A stretch of DNA of 29,210 nt from DAOUMU01 sp034409055 (GCA_034409055.1 DAOUMU010000275.1:1-29210), one strand, 5' to 3'. Shown: positions 1 through 8,518, numbered from the stretch's first letter. The notes: generated by a model not told the origin, from the letters alone. Made by a program: numbers and translations.

Positions 1-200
1 ACTAGAATAGGCCCATTTAGAGTGCACCGAAGATTATTCGGGTAAACAGGTGTTTTTACTGAATATTATTAAGCAGAAGTGGCAAATAAATTTCACCTAT
101 TCAGGAAAAAATAAGCGAACGTACAGTAAACAAGTGGTTCAAGTTATCTCTCCCGTAGAGAGGCATCCCTATGCCCGGCCCCCGCATGGGGATGCGGGGC
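1..200. other. Non-coding left edge with hairpin repeat
   Basis: I see no convincing gene here. The first 150 bases are AT-rich and featureless. Bases 154-206 hold an inverted repeat: CGTAG near 154 pairs with CTACG near 202-206, and an inner GC-rich stem lies around 177-200. The 27 bases at 154-180 are nearly identical to 12641-12668, so this is one copy of a dispersed repeat. Confidence 0.5.
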
Positions 201-425
201 CTACGAAAAGGACTCCTGGCCGGCCAAGGCAATGCAAGCAATCCTGCCCACAATGGCCAGTGAATCGCTAATCCGTAAAGCGGGGGCAGGCTCGCGAAAG
301 AGAAACGAACCAATAATTACACCAATCACGATACTAAATTGGCGTAAGGCCACCACGTAGCTGGCCTGGGGGCTGATTTGGTAACTCCACAAAACAAGCC
401 AATCTGTATCTACCGGAACCGGCGA
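201..425 (-). pseudogene. C-terminal remnant of an EamA/DMT-family transporter
   Basis: The minus-strand frame read from just after the PfkB stop codon gives about 74 residues ending at 201. They look like the last two membrane helices of an EamA (drug/metabolite transporter) protein: a hydrophobic stretch starting YVVALRQFSIVIG, a short FREP loop, then a second hydrophobic segment ending IACIALAG. There is no start codon other than an internal TTG at 392, and no N-terminal eight helices. The frame begins abruptly at the stop codon of the upstream kinase gene. The order kinase then EamA tail suggests a deletion that removed most of a former operon member. It is probably non-functional. A separate intact EamA gene lies at the right end of the window, but the two fragments are not obviously recent copies. 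Confidence 0.6.
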
Positions 426-1322
426 TTAATTGATTAATGAAACCGGGGTGCGGGCCATCAATACCTCGACCTCGGCCAGGGGTCCACGCCAAGGTCCCGG
501 CTGCTCTTGTTTAAGGGTGGTAACGGCCGCAGCCAAACGGGCGGCCTCTTCTGGGGAAGCAGTCAACCGCCGGCCCAGGTAGGTGGCAAAACAAGTATCA
601 CCACGACCGGTGCGTCCGGTCAGCGAGCGTGGGCTGAAGGGAGCCTGGTAGATATGCCCACCGGCGTAAACAGTTACACCTGACGATTGAGTGACAACGA
701 CTTCACGCGGGCCGTACTCAGCCAGACGACGAGCGGCTGTGGCCAGGTCAGTCAACCCGGTCAGTAATTCAGCCTCAGCCCGGTCTACTTTGAGATAGCT
801 TACATATTTGAGGCCTTCCTCCATTTCCGGCCACTGCTTAAAAACCAGGTGGTCATTCTCTCGAACCCGCACAAAGCCCTGAATATCTAAGGCCACCGGA
901 CCACGCTGAGCGAGCATTTTGAGTAGCTCCAAGGTTACCTCGCCCGCAATAATTGGCAAAATGGCATAAATCCGGGCCGGTACATTTGGAATATCGGGCC
1001 ATTGAAATGAACCGGCGAAGCCCAGTGGTCTACAAATGCGCCGTTCCATGTCGGCTGAGTTGTAGATATTTTCAATGCCACTAGTTTCCTGGGCGGGGAC
1101 AGGAAAAACCTTTACGCCTTCTTGTTCGAGTTCTTCTAGGAGGAGAAAGTCGTCGGGATGTAAGCGCGTTACCACGGCTACGTTGATCCCTTGCCGCCGG
1201 GCCGCGATGCTCCCATAGTAGACCGCGCCGCCGGAAGCAATCTCGCCACGGCCGTCAATGACCAGTCGGTCTTTGGCAAAGTGACCAATCATCATGATGT
1301 CAAAGTTGGTGCTTGAAATCAT
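426..1322 (-). CDS. PfkB/ribokinase-family sugar kinase
   Basis: This is a 298-residue cytoplasmic kinase of the PfkB (ribokinase) family, which phosphorylates sugars or nucleosides with ATP. The second PfkB signature is clear: TGRTGRGDT at about residues 235-243 supplies the anion hole and the catalytic base D242. The N-terminal substrate-binding GG pair sits at residues 31-32 (SGGAVYYGS). The length is typical. The start ATG is preceded by AAAGGG five bases upstream. The gene lies 27 bp after the glycerophosphodiesterase and is the last intact gene of the minus-strand run, so it probably phosphorylates a sugar or polyol released from the imported substrate. The family is broad and substrate cannot be assigned. 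The first PfkB signature is not recognisable, and the sequence is a divergent, short member. Confidence 0.85.
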   Translation of the reverse strand: MISSTNFDIMMIGHFAKDRLVIDGRGEIASGGAVYYGSIAARRQGINVAVVTRLHPDDFLLLEELEQEGVKVFPVPAQETSGIENIYNSADMERRICRPLGFAGSFQWPDIPNVPARIYAILPIIAGEVTLELLKMLAQRGPVALDIQGFVRVRENDHLVFKQWPEMEEGLKYVSYLKVDRAEAELLTGLTDLATAARRLAEYGPREVVVTQSSGVTVYAGGHIYQAPFSPRSLTGRTGRGDTCFATYLGRRLTASPEEAARLAAAVTTLKQEQPGPWRGPLAEVEVLMARTPVSLIN

Positions 1323-1349
1323 TTTTTTCCCTTTCTCACAAACGGGTTT

Positions 1350-2801
1350 TCAGAGTAGTAATTCAGGGGCATCGCTACAGATACCATCCACACCGAGCCG
1401 ACAGAGCGCAGCAATTTCGGACGGGCGTTCTTCATGCCAACAAATGATGCCAAGTCCCGCCGCGCGCACGTTGGCCATCCATTCGGGCGTCAGTAAACGA
1501 TGAGGTTCAGGCCCTTGATTTTCCCAGGCTGGGTGGACATACTGGGCCTCGACAGCCTGGGCCAAAGCCACAGCATCGATATTGACAGCCCCAAATAGAA
1601 CACTGGTTGTAAGGTTTGACTCTAAGGCCTTTGTTTCTGCTAACCAATCAGGAATAAATGAAGTAATGATAGTGAAATCGATGAATTCATATTGATGTAT
1701 TAGCTCGACCACCGCCGGGATAACCCGCCCGCTTTTAAGCTCCAAATATAGTCCCAATCCTTGCTGGCGACAGCAGACGATAGCTTCTTCCAGCGTGGGG
1801 ATCATTTCCCCGTTTCCGGCATCCAACGCTTTCAATTCACTGAGCTTGTACTGCTCTACATAGCCATTACCGTTTGTAGTTCGACTCAGATTGGCATCGT
1901 GAATAACCACCGGTACACCATCAGCGCTGCTATGCGCGTCCAGCTCAACCATATCAGCCCCAAGTTCGGCTGCCTTGATGATGGCCGCCAGGGTGTTCTC
2001 CGGGGCCCGTTGAGAAGCTCCACGGTGGGCGATACGTAGGAACCGCCGCTGGTGGGGCGGAATAGTTTGCTCAAGCTCAGATACCCACCAGGCCACCCGT
2101 TTGGGGATCCATTCAAACAAAGCTGGCCAGGGGATCAGCATCTCCGCCGAAATCGAAAAGACTTGGCTGAACTCCATACTCGGTTCAAATGCACATCTTT
2201 CCAAATAAGTGTGAACCAGCCGGTCACCTAGCGGTGTCTTCACATCGATGATTCCCTCAAATCGCGGTGTAACCCAGACCCCGCCGCGTCCAGCGTAGCG
2301 AGTGCACGACCGGCGGGTTTTGGGATGGCGACGGTCGAGCCAATCGCGGATAGGGGCAAAAGCGTGTTTGCCCGGTTCAGAAAGGATGGTCAGCCGCTGG
2401 TCGGTGAGGGGCAAAACACCATCGACCGCCATATCGTAAAACCGGCCATGCCAACTTGCTTCGGCCCGAACGACCTCGCCCTGGTCATCCAAATAGACCC
2501 AGGCATGCTCCAATTCATACAGGTGCTGGATATCCCAATCCCACCAGATGGCGTACTCGATAGCGATGACAGCCTCAGGTTGTCCTTCCTCAACCAACTC
2601 AATTTGTCGAGGAAAGGAGGGGGACAGACCGCTGGCGCGAAAGACGGTGTAGCCAACCACTGAAGGTAAAAAAGGCTCACGGACATCAAATTGGATGATA
2701 GGCGCGTAACGGACGGCCAAATTTCGATCAATTTCCGATTCCGGATAATCTTTCGAGATCAGGTCAGTTATAGTTGGTTCATCTTGAAACCGGTTCGGCA
2801 T
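1350..2801 (-). CDS. Glycerophosphodiester phosphodiesterase with extra N-terminal domain
   Basis: This is a 483-residue protein. Residues 256-483 form a GDPD TIM barrel that hydrolyses glycerophosphodiesters to sn-glycerol 3-phosphate and an alcohol. Catalytic and metal motifs are visible: AHRG at 258-261, PENT at 267-270, ELD at 286-288, HD at 301-302 and ELK at 354-356. No signal peptide is seen, so it is likely cytoplasmic. Residues 1-250 are an additional Trp/His-rich domain (WWDWD near 86-90, ELEHAWVYLD near 96-105, SWHG near 116-119, GKHAF near 144-148) that I do not recognise with confidence; its pattern faintly recalls Vps62-like repeats. A typical GDPD is about 240-300 residues, so the N-terminal half is unusual. 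The ATG has GAGGG seven bases upstream. It sits between the AT-rich membrane protein and the PfkB kinase in the same orientation. Confidence 0.85.
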   Translation of the reverse strand: MPNRFQDEPTITDLISKDYPESEIDRNLAVRYAPIIQFDVREPFLPSVVGYTVFRASGLSPSFPRQIELVEEGQPEAVIAIEYAIWWDWDIQHLYELEHAWVYLDDQGEVVRAEASWHGRFYDMAVDGVLPLTDQRLTILSEPGKHAFAPIRDWLDRRHPKTRRSCTRYAGRGGVWVTPRFEGIIDVKTPLGDRLVHTYLERCAFEPSMEFSQVFSISAEMLIPWPALFEWIPKRVAWWVSELEQTIPPHQRRFLRIAHRGASQRAPENTLAAIIKAAELGADMVELDAHSSADGVPVVIHDANLSRTTNGNGYVEQYKLSELKALDAGNGEMIPTLEEAIVCCRQQGLGLYLELKSGRVIPAVVELIHQYEFIDFTIITSFIPDWLAETKALESNLTTSVLFGAVNIDAVALAQAVEAQYVHPAWENQGPEPHRLLTPEWMANVRAAGLGIICWHEERPSEIAALCRLGVDGICSDAPELLL

Positions 2802-2841
2802 ATATTTCCCTCAGCTATGTTAAAATTCTGTTCGTTTAGGA

Positions 2842-2897
2842 GTAGGGGCGAACCCTTGTGGTCGCCCTGTGGGGCAGGCACAAGGCTATGCCCCTAC
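2842..2897. repeat. Hairpin repeat, 18-bp imperfect arms
   Basis: GTAGGGGCGAACCCTTGT at 2842-2859 pairs imperfectly with ACAAGGCTATGCCCCTAC at 2880-2897, leaving a 20-base loop. The GTAGGGGC outer end is shared with the larger element at 17498-17568, and the following CCCGAATTA sequence is shared with 17574-17582. This suggests a dispersed REP-like family. It lies between the GDPD gene and the AT-rich gene. In the reading direction it is upstream of the GDPD start, so it could act in mRNA processing or partial termination; there is no U-run. Confidence 0.6.
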
Positions 2898-2994
2898 CCC
2901 GAATTACTATAGTACCCCGTAATATACTGTTTGACATCTGTAGCCGTGAGCGTATCTTCAAAATAGTATTGCATATCGGCTATTTTCTAGGGAG

Positions 2995-4509
2995 CTATAT
3001 TGGGATATGTTCTACTCGCTTAATACCTTCTTGATTCATTACCAGGCGACTGCGTTTGTAAATCTTTTCTTTTTGGGAAGAGATGGCGGTATATTTAGAA
3101 ACGAAATTCAGATGATACACTTTGTGACATTCTACGGTTTTCAATTGTCCATTTTCCAAATAATTTCTAATTTGAACAGGCTCAGCCATTTTTTTTAAAT
3201 AAGCCCGAATGTCATAGCGCATAATGTCGTTGATGCCCGTAATCTCTGGCATGTCGGCAAATACTGACTTAAAAGCATCGGTAAATAAGGTAATGTCTTT
3301 AGAGTAGCAAATCACACATTCACCCTGCCAGTTGTTATCCAAATCTGTTATCTGGTCTCGATTTCTGGCAGCGATAACGGTCCAGGGGATATCTTTTTCT
3401 TGAACAAATGAGACCTTTTCCTTTAATATCCCCAACTGATGTTGGCCATCCAACGTACGGATGATAATCCGCCGGTCGAATAAGAGATGGCGTAGATAGC
3501 CTGAAAAGTAACTCCGACCCAACTCCTTGATTCTATCTTTGAACATATAACCTACCACCAGGGCTATAAAAAAAGGGAAAGTAAAATTTCCAAATTGTTG
3601 CTGGAAATAAAAGGCAATGATCGTTGCAAATATCATCGACAAGCCGGCCGAAACTGCAAACAATATATGCTCAAGACTTTTGCCCTCTTTGCGGATAGCC
3701 GTGGATAAATACAAAATGCTTGAGGCGTACTTCTTTAAAGCCGAGGCTCGAAATATATATTCTTCGTTGTCATCCCCCTCTTTTAAGATAGAACGGTAAC
3801 CGTGCGACTTACGATGTTTGGTCTCAGCTTCGACCTGTTGGCTTAATTTTTGCAGAAATTCAGCTTTATGGCTTTTCTTCAAATATGTTTCAACAATTTG
3901 AAACATTTCTACCGCGCTCTCTTCGATCAAAAAACTGATAGATTCATCGGTAAATTTGTAAGCAGCAAAAACCTGTTGATCGACATTGGGTAAATTAAAT
4001 TCCGCAAAAAAAGTACGGTATTTATCGGCGATATTTTTGGTTTCTACTAAAAACTCCTCAACCAAATTATGGATCATTAAATTGATCTTGGTATTCGGGG
4101 GAGCCTCGGCTATTCTTTTGTGGATCAAGTTAAAATGCTCTCTAATCGAGCTTTTGAGCATTGCTGCCAAAAATTTAAAATTTGTAAAAAGACGTTCTTT
4201 ACATTCAGAGTTACCGGCCCAGTTCTCAAGCCCGATTATTTTTTCAATCGTGATCAGAGGCGAAACTGAGTTGCTGGTAAAGTCCCTCAAAATCAAGATT
4301 GGGGTTTTTAGGCGAATGTAATTTTGAACGTCTTTATAAAACATCTTTCTGGTATAGGAATTTTCATTAATTCCCAAACTGGTGGGGACAAAGATATAAG
4401 TTGAAATTTGGTAGTGCGTCTTCTTGTCCGGCAGCAGTTCATAATCCAGTTTTATTTCAAATTGATATTTGTCGTGTAGCTTGGTCGCTTGCTCGATTGT
4501 TTCGATCAT
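2995..4509 (-). CDS. Unrecognised membrane protein, AT-rich
   Basis: This is a 504-residue protein whose family I do not recognise. Two hydrophobic segments lie close together at about residues 280-301 and 306-322. A ~280-residue charged N-terminal part (helical, rich in E/K/F) comes before them, and a ~180-residue mixed C-terminal part follows. This pattern fits a hairpin membrane anchor with two soluble domains on the same side. There is no signal peptide and no nucleotide-binding motif that I can see. The DNA is clearly richer in A and T than the flanking sulfatase and GDPD genes, which suggests acquisition by transfer or insertion into a pre-existing operon. The ATG at 4509 has only a weak upstream GGA. 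It reads in the operon direction, 111 bp after the sulfatase and 193 bp before GDPD. Confidence 0.8.
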   Translation of the reverse strand: MIETIEQATKLHDKYQFEIKLDYELLPDKKTHYQISTYIFVPTSLGINENSYTRKMFYKDVQNYIRLKTPILILRDFTSNSVSPLITIEKIIGLENWAGNSECKERLFTNFKFLAAMLKSSIREHFNLIHKRIAEAPPNTKINLMIHNLVEEFLVETKNIADKYRTFFAEFNLPNVDQQVFAAYKFTDESISFLIEESAVEMFQIVETYLKKSHKAEFLQKLSQQVEAETKHRKSHGYRSILKEGDDNEEYIFRASALKKYASSILYLSTAIRKEGKSLEHILFAVSAGLSMIFATIIAFYFQQQFGNFTFPFFIALVVGYMFKDRIKELGRSYFSGYLRHLLFDRRIIIRTLDGQHQLGILKEKVSFVQEKDIPWTVIAARNRDQITDLDNNWQGECVICYSKDITLFTDAFKSVFADMPEITGINDIMRYDIRAYLKKMAEPVQIRNYLENGQLKTVECHKVYHLNFVSKYTAISSQKEKIYKRSRLVMNQEGIKRVEHIPI

Positions 4510-4620
4510 ATGTAAAAGTTATCCGTTGCAGCTATGGTGATGATACTCTGCCATGTATTGTTACCGTTTCGACAACAGTTTTTACGAATCCAAAATCGGA
4601 TTCCGCATTGATGTCTTCAA

Positions 4621-6114
4621 TTAGGCCTCACGCAAACCTAATCGCTCAAATTGCTCTGGAGGAGCATCATTGGCCCGCATCAGCCGAAGCAAGTGTAGAA
4701 CCATTATCGCCTCGACGTCAGGATCATCAATGGGATTCTCCTGACCGGGATCGGTTTGCAGATCAAACAATAGCGTGCCAAACGAATGGGCCTTAACCCA
4801 GGGCCGGGCCTCAAATTTTAAGGGTCGAACGCCTTTGGTAAAACTGAACGGTTTGGCTAACTCGACCGTTTTGAGTTCTTCAATGCTGAAAAAAGAGCGA
4901 AGGTGGGTGGGCATAAGGGTGTATTCGTAGAGTGGTTTGTTTTCAGGATTGGCCGGGGCTCGCACATACACGTATCGACCATCGGTAACGTTGACGTGTC
5001 CGCCGTGGATACCAAACAGGGCAGCTTCCCGTACCGGGGTGTTGTTAGCAATGGTGTCGCGCAGAGGCATACCCTGTATGTCCGGGGGCAGCGGCAGCGC
5101 GAAAAATTCCAGCAGTGTCGCCGGAAAGTCAATCATTTGTACTAAACTTTGGCGGCGTTCCTCATGCCTGCCACTGCGAGGGTCCCAGATGAACAACGGA
5201 ATATGGGCGTTTTCGTTGTACCAGGGCTGCACGTTCTTGGCCCACCAGTCGTGTTCACCCAGCAGAAAACCGTGGTCGGTGCAGACAATCAGCATCGTGT
5301 CCGGCCACATATCCAGTTCGTCCATCAGGTCCAGCACCTTGCCCAGTTGTTCATCGCACATGCTGACCAGGGCAGCGTACTCGTAGCGGGCATGCCGGAT
5401 CTGTTCCGGTGACTCCGTGACCGGCGCGTAGGAAGGCCAGTCAAAATGGGGACCGTCATAATCGTGAGGGTAGAGCTCTTTATATTGCTGATGGGTGAAA
5501 AAGGGTTCGTGAGGGTCAAACGTTTCGAGTTGCAGAAACCAGTTATCCGCCCGGTGATTGGTGCGGATGAATTCCAGGCCCAGTTTAAAGGTTTTGGTCT
5601 GAGAATGCTCCTCAGTGGTGGGCATGTAACTACGGTTAATCCAATCCTGTTCCCACATACGGCGAGCCTGCTCACCAGATGTATCGCCTGATGGGGTGCG
5701 GGTAATGGGTGGAATATCGGCAGGAGGGATAACGTGAGCTTTCCACATATCGCCTTCCTGCCCTCGCACAAATTCAAAACTACTGTAGCGAGTGTGATAG
5801 GTAGCTCCGCCATCCTCAAAATAGTGGGGATGGTCGGTGATGAGATGGGAATAGACGCCATTATTTTTGAGGATTTTGGGCATTGAGTCGTCAAAAGGCT
5901 CCAGCGGTCCCCAACTTCGATGCAGAAAGTTATAACGTCCGGTATGTAGCTCGCGGCGGGCGGGCATACAGGGCGCACTGGCCAGGTAACAGTTATCAAA
6001 AACCACGGTTCCCTCGGCCAGCCGCTGGAAGTTGGGCGCGTGAACCCAGTCGCACCCATAGGGGGGCAGCATACGCCGGTTGAGCGAATCGAACATAACC
6101 ATAATGGCTTTCAT
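4621..6114 (-). CDS. Sulfatase-family hydrolase (arylsulfatase / phosphonate monoester hydrolase type)
   Basis: This is a 497-residue member of the alkaline phosphatase superfamily, sulfatase branch. The formylglycine core motif CxPxR is present as CMPAR at residues 49-53 (SAPCMPARRELHTGR), so C49 should be converted to formylglycine by a maturation enzyme not encoded here. Other active-site residues visible are D9, T93, H202 (FDPHEPF), D280-H281 (TDHG) and K293. The usual second N-terminal Asp is replaced by S10. The D-H pair and this spacing resemble phosphonate monoester hydrolases/arylsulfatases as well as true sulfatases, so sulfate esters, phosphodiesters or both may be substrates. No signal peptide is seen, which implies cytoplasmic action on imported material. 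GGAG lies upstream of the ATG. It follows the propeller gene by 36 bp in the ABC operon. Confidence 0.88.
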   Translation of the reverse strand: MKAIMVMFDSLNRRMLPPYGCDWVHAPNFQRLAEGTVVFDNCYLASAPCMPARRELHTGRYNFLHRSWGPLEPFDDSMPKILKNNGVYSHLITDHPHYFEDGGATYHTRYSSFEFVRGQEGDMWKAHVIPPADIPPITRTPSGDTSGEQARRMWEQDWINRSYMPTTEEHSQTKTFKLGLEFIRTNHRADNWFLQLETFDPHEPFFTHQQYKELYPHDYDGPHFDWPSYAPVTESPEQIRHARYEYAALVSMCDEQLGKVLDLMDELDMWPDTMLIVCTDHGFLLGEHDWWAKNVQPWYNENAHIPLFIWDPRSGRHEERRQSLVQMIDFPATLLEFFALPLPPDIQGMPLRDTIANNTPVREAALFGIHGGHVNVTDGRYVYVRAPANPENKPLYEYTLMPTHLRSFFSIEELKTVELAKPFSFTKGVRPLKFEARPWVKAHSFGTLLFDLQTDPGQENPIDDPDVEAIMVLHLLRLMRANDAPPEQFERLGLREA

Positions 6115-6150
6115 TATAAAAAACTCCAGAATTTTGTGGTTGGTCTGGCC

Positions 6151-7326
6151 TTAATTCTGATGCAGGTAGTTGGCAATCCTGATAATCTGACCTGTAATCC
6201 GGGTTGGCCCGTCTGGCCCAGGAATCGGACGGCCCGGTGTGCCCTGTCCAGTTGAAACATACAAAGCACCATCCGGGCCTACAGTAATGTTGGTAGGCGT
6301 ATCAAGCCCCCTGGCTAACACCTGTGGCGAACCACCATCAGCCGGGTAGAGGATGACACGCCCGCTAAAGCGCCGGTAACCACCGTGAAGCGGGGGAGCA
6401 GCCGGGTCGAAGAAGTCAAACTTACTCGGGAACGGCTCAACAAAGTCCGACGTCATCTCGACGACAAAAAGGTTCCCAGAACCGTCCAACGCTACATCCA
6501 CCGCCGTGGTCAGGCCGGTGATTTCGTCGGTAAATTGACCGGTTTCCGGGTTGACCCGTACCACTTTAGCCTCGCCGGGAACGAACAGGATGATCTCACC
6601 GGTTTCGTCAGCCACCACTGCCCCTGAAAAGAGGGCAACGAGTACCTCTCCGGTGCGGGGATCGACCGCCAAACCGGCCGGAACCGCCTGTTGGCCACTG
6701 TTTAACACGGGAAAAACGGCAACCTGGCGCCACTCGCCAGCCAGAGTGACCTCAGCCAGCCGGTTAAAGGTACTTTCAACAATGTAAATACGCTCCTGAT
6801 CAAGGCTGAAGGCGATGCTGTTCATATTGCTGCGATCAGCCAGGGTGCGGCCAATGCGTCCTTCGGAACTGATCTCAAACAACGCCTGTTTGTCAAAGCC
6901 GCCATCCACGGTAAGGTATAGTTGCCCAGCGGGATGCAGCAATAAATCGCCGGGACCACCAACTTCGTCCCGCACAGATCCGGTGAAATGTTCGGCATTA
7001 TAGGTGGGTAAATGGCTAAACCAGCGTTCGGTTTCGCCCGCGTCGTCAAAATCGCCGTCACCGTTGCGATCAATGAATTTGGTCAACTTACCGGTCATCT
7101 GGGTTGGGTCGACCGCAGCATAGCCGGTACCAGCCTCAGCAACAAACATCTCACCGGTCGGACCAATAACCACGCCCCGGGGGTTATCTAAACCGGATAA
7201 GACAACCTCGACTGTGGGAGGACCGGGCGTAGGGGGCAATCTGACCCTGGCCGAGGGCCCACTACAGTCGATGACAGCAATGAGACCCAGGACAAAGATA
7301 AAGACAGCGACGATAAAATTTTTCAC
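6151..7326 (-). CDS. Secreted beta-propeller protein (NHL/ScyD-ScyE-like), possible lipoprotein
   Basis: This is a 391-residue protein starting with a hydrophobic export signal (about residues 4-20). It is followed by C21 in VIDC, an imperfect lipobox because Asp precedes the Cys. A Pro-rich spacer follows, then repeated strands of the form N-P-R-G-V-V-I-G-P-T-G, I-A-F-S-L-D and T-N-I-T-V-G-P-D-G-A-L-Y-V-S. These are typical of NHL/SMP-30-like propellers and of the ScyD/ScyE family. A Ca-loop-like stretch DRNGDGDFDDAGE lies at residues 86-98. It is probably surface-exposed, with ligand or enzymatic role unknown. It lies 13 bp after the ATPase gene and directly before the sulfatase, so it may be part of the same substrate pathway. 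Confidence 0.8.
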   Translation of the reverse strand: MKNFIVAVFIFVLGLIAVIDCSGPSARVRLPPTPGPPTVEVVLSGLDNPRGVVIGPTGEMFVAEAGTGYAAVDPTQMTGKLTKFIDRNGDGDFDDAGETERWFSHLPTYNAEHFTGSVRDEVGGPGDLLLHPAGQLYLTVDGGFDKQALFEISSEGRIGRTLADRSNMNSIAFSLDQERIYIVESTFNRLAEVTLAGEWRQVAVFPVLNSGQQAVPAGLAVDPRTGEVLVALFSGAVVADETGEIILFVPGEAKVVRVNPETGQFTDEITGLTTAVDVALDGSGNLFVVEMTSDFVEPFPSKFDFFDPAAPPLHGGYRRFSGRVILYPADGGSPQVLARGLDTPTNITVGPDGALYVSTGQGTPGRPIPGPDGPTRITGQIIRIANYLHQN

Positions 7327-7339
7327 TACGGCTTCGCGC

Positions 7340-8410
7340 TTACCAAAGCAATGATTTTTCGGTTTCAGGATCGAAGAACTGCACCTTATTAGTATTGAAG
7401 TTAAGCTTCAATTTGTCGCCTAGCTTCAACCCTAAGGCCGGGTCGGCCAGGACATGGATGTGTGAATCACCAACCAGTACATCAACCAGGTCATCCCGGC
7501 CGAGCGGTTCGACGACGTAGGCTTCACCGGGGATACCCTCGTCGACGACGGTGACATCTTCGGGGCGGATGCCCATAACCACCTCGCCCTTGCCGGCTGC
7601 TTTCTCGCCTCGCTCTTGAGGCACAACCAGATCGAGACCTTGGCGACGGGCATAGAAATTACCGTTTGATTGCGAAACCTCTACCTCGGTAAAGTTCATG
7701 GGCGGATTACCCACAAAGCCTCCGATGAACATTGTCCGTGGCCGGTCATACAGTTCTTCTGGCGTGTCGTAAGCTTGTAGCTTGCCGTCTTTCATCACGG
7801 CAATGCGATCGGCCATGGTCATGGCCTCCACCTGGTCGTGGGTCACGTAGATGGAGGTGATGCCCAACTCCATTTGCAGGCGCTTGATCTCGCTGCGCAT
7901 CGAGAGACGCAAGCGAGCATCCAGGTTAGAGAGTGGTTCATCAAATAGCAACAGGTCAGGTTCTTTGACCAGTGCCCGGCCCAGAGCCACTCGCTGTTGT
8001 TGGCCACCGGAGAGTTGGGCCGGCTTGCGATCCATCAAATCGCCAATACCCATCATGTCGGCCACGCGTTGTGACCGCTCCTGCATCTCATTCATGGGTA
8101 CTTTTTTCAGTTTGAGCGGGTAGCTGATGTTCTTAAAGACCGTCATATGGGGGTAAAGCGCGTAGCTTTGGAAGACCATCCCAATGTTGCGATCTTTGGG
8201 AGCAACCTTGTTGACGACTCGATCATCAAAACGGATATAGCCCGCCGTGGGTTTGTAGATACCGGCCACCATCAACAAGGTAGTCGTCTTCCCACACCCC
8301 GAGGGGCCTAAGAAAGCCACGAACTCACCATCCTTAATGTCCAAGTTGATCGAATCGGCTCCCACCACACTCCCCCAGCGTTTGGTGAGATTTTCAAATT
8401 CTATTCTCAT
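7340..8410 (-). CDS. Carbohydrate ABC transporter ATPase (MalK/UgpC type)
   Basis: This is a 356-residue ATPase energising the adjacent importer on the cytoplasmic side. Walker A GPSGCGKTT is at 35-43, the Q-loop Q81, the signature LSGGQ at 133-137, Walker B LLLFDE at 153-158 and the switch H191 (THDQ). After residue ~235 there is a C-terminal OB-fold (TOBE/MOBE) region, IRPEDV near 287-292, typical of the MalK/UgpC/MsmK group. Length is normal for the group. It is separated from the second permease gene by 108 bp containing nested hairpins; the other transporter genes are closer together or have similar hairpin spacers. These ATPases often serve more than one importer, so sugar specificity is set by the binding protein. 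Confidence 0.95.
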   Translation of the reverse strand: MRIEFENLTKRWGSVVGADSINLDIKDGEFVAFLGPSGCGKTTTLLMVAGIYKPTAGYIRFDDRVVNKVAPKDRNIGMVFQSYALYPHMTVFKNISYPLKLKKVPMNEMQERSQRVADMMGIGDLMDRKPAQLSGGQQQRVALGRALVKEPDLLLFDEPLSNLDARLRLSMRSEIKRLQMELGITSIYVTHDQVEAMTMADRIAVMKDGKLQAYDTPEELYDRPRTMFIGGFVGNPPMNFTEVEVSQSNGNFYARRQGLDLVVPQERGEKAAGKGEVVMGIRPEDVTVVDEGIPGEAYVVEPLGRDDLVDVLVGDSHIHVLADPALGLKLGDKLKLNFNTNKVQFFDPETEKSLLW

Positions 8411-8426
8411 AATTTTCTCCTCAATG

Positions 8427-8517
8427 GATTTACGATTTACGACACTGGCCCTGCGGGTTTCGGATTTACGATTAAACGCTCCAATCGTAAATCGTAAATC
8501 TGAAATCTGAAATACTA
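8427..8517. repeat. Heptad array forming nested hairpins between permease and ATPase genes
   Basis: A perfect 16-bp inverted repeat (8427-8442 with 8485-8500) encloses a second hairpin (8463-8473 with 8483-8493). Bases 8483-8517 consist of five 7-base units such as AATCGTA, AATCTGA and AATACTA. The left arm is the same type of heptad in reverse orientation. It lies in the intercistronic gap, so it could modulate read-through or protect the upstream mRNA 3' end. A 13-base string at 8448-8460 also occurs inverted at 28970-28982. Confidence 0.75.
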
Positions 8518-8518
8518 A

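Noticed and set aside
5325..6059. 244-codon open frame on the minus strand
   Set aside because: It overlaps the sulfatase in another frame; its translation is rich in Pro/Ser/Arg with no motif, while the sulfatase frame has all active-site residues.
8426..8517. CRISPR-like repeats
   Set aside because: Units are 7 bases and contiguous, with no constant spacer length and no cas genes.
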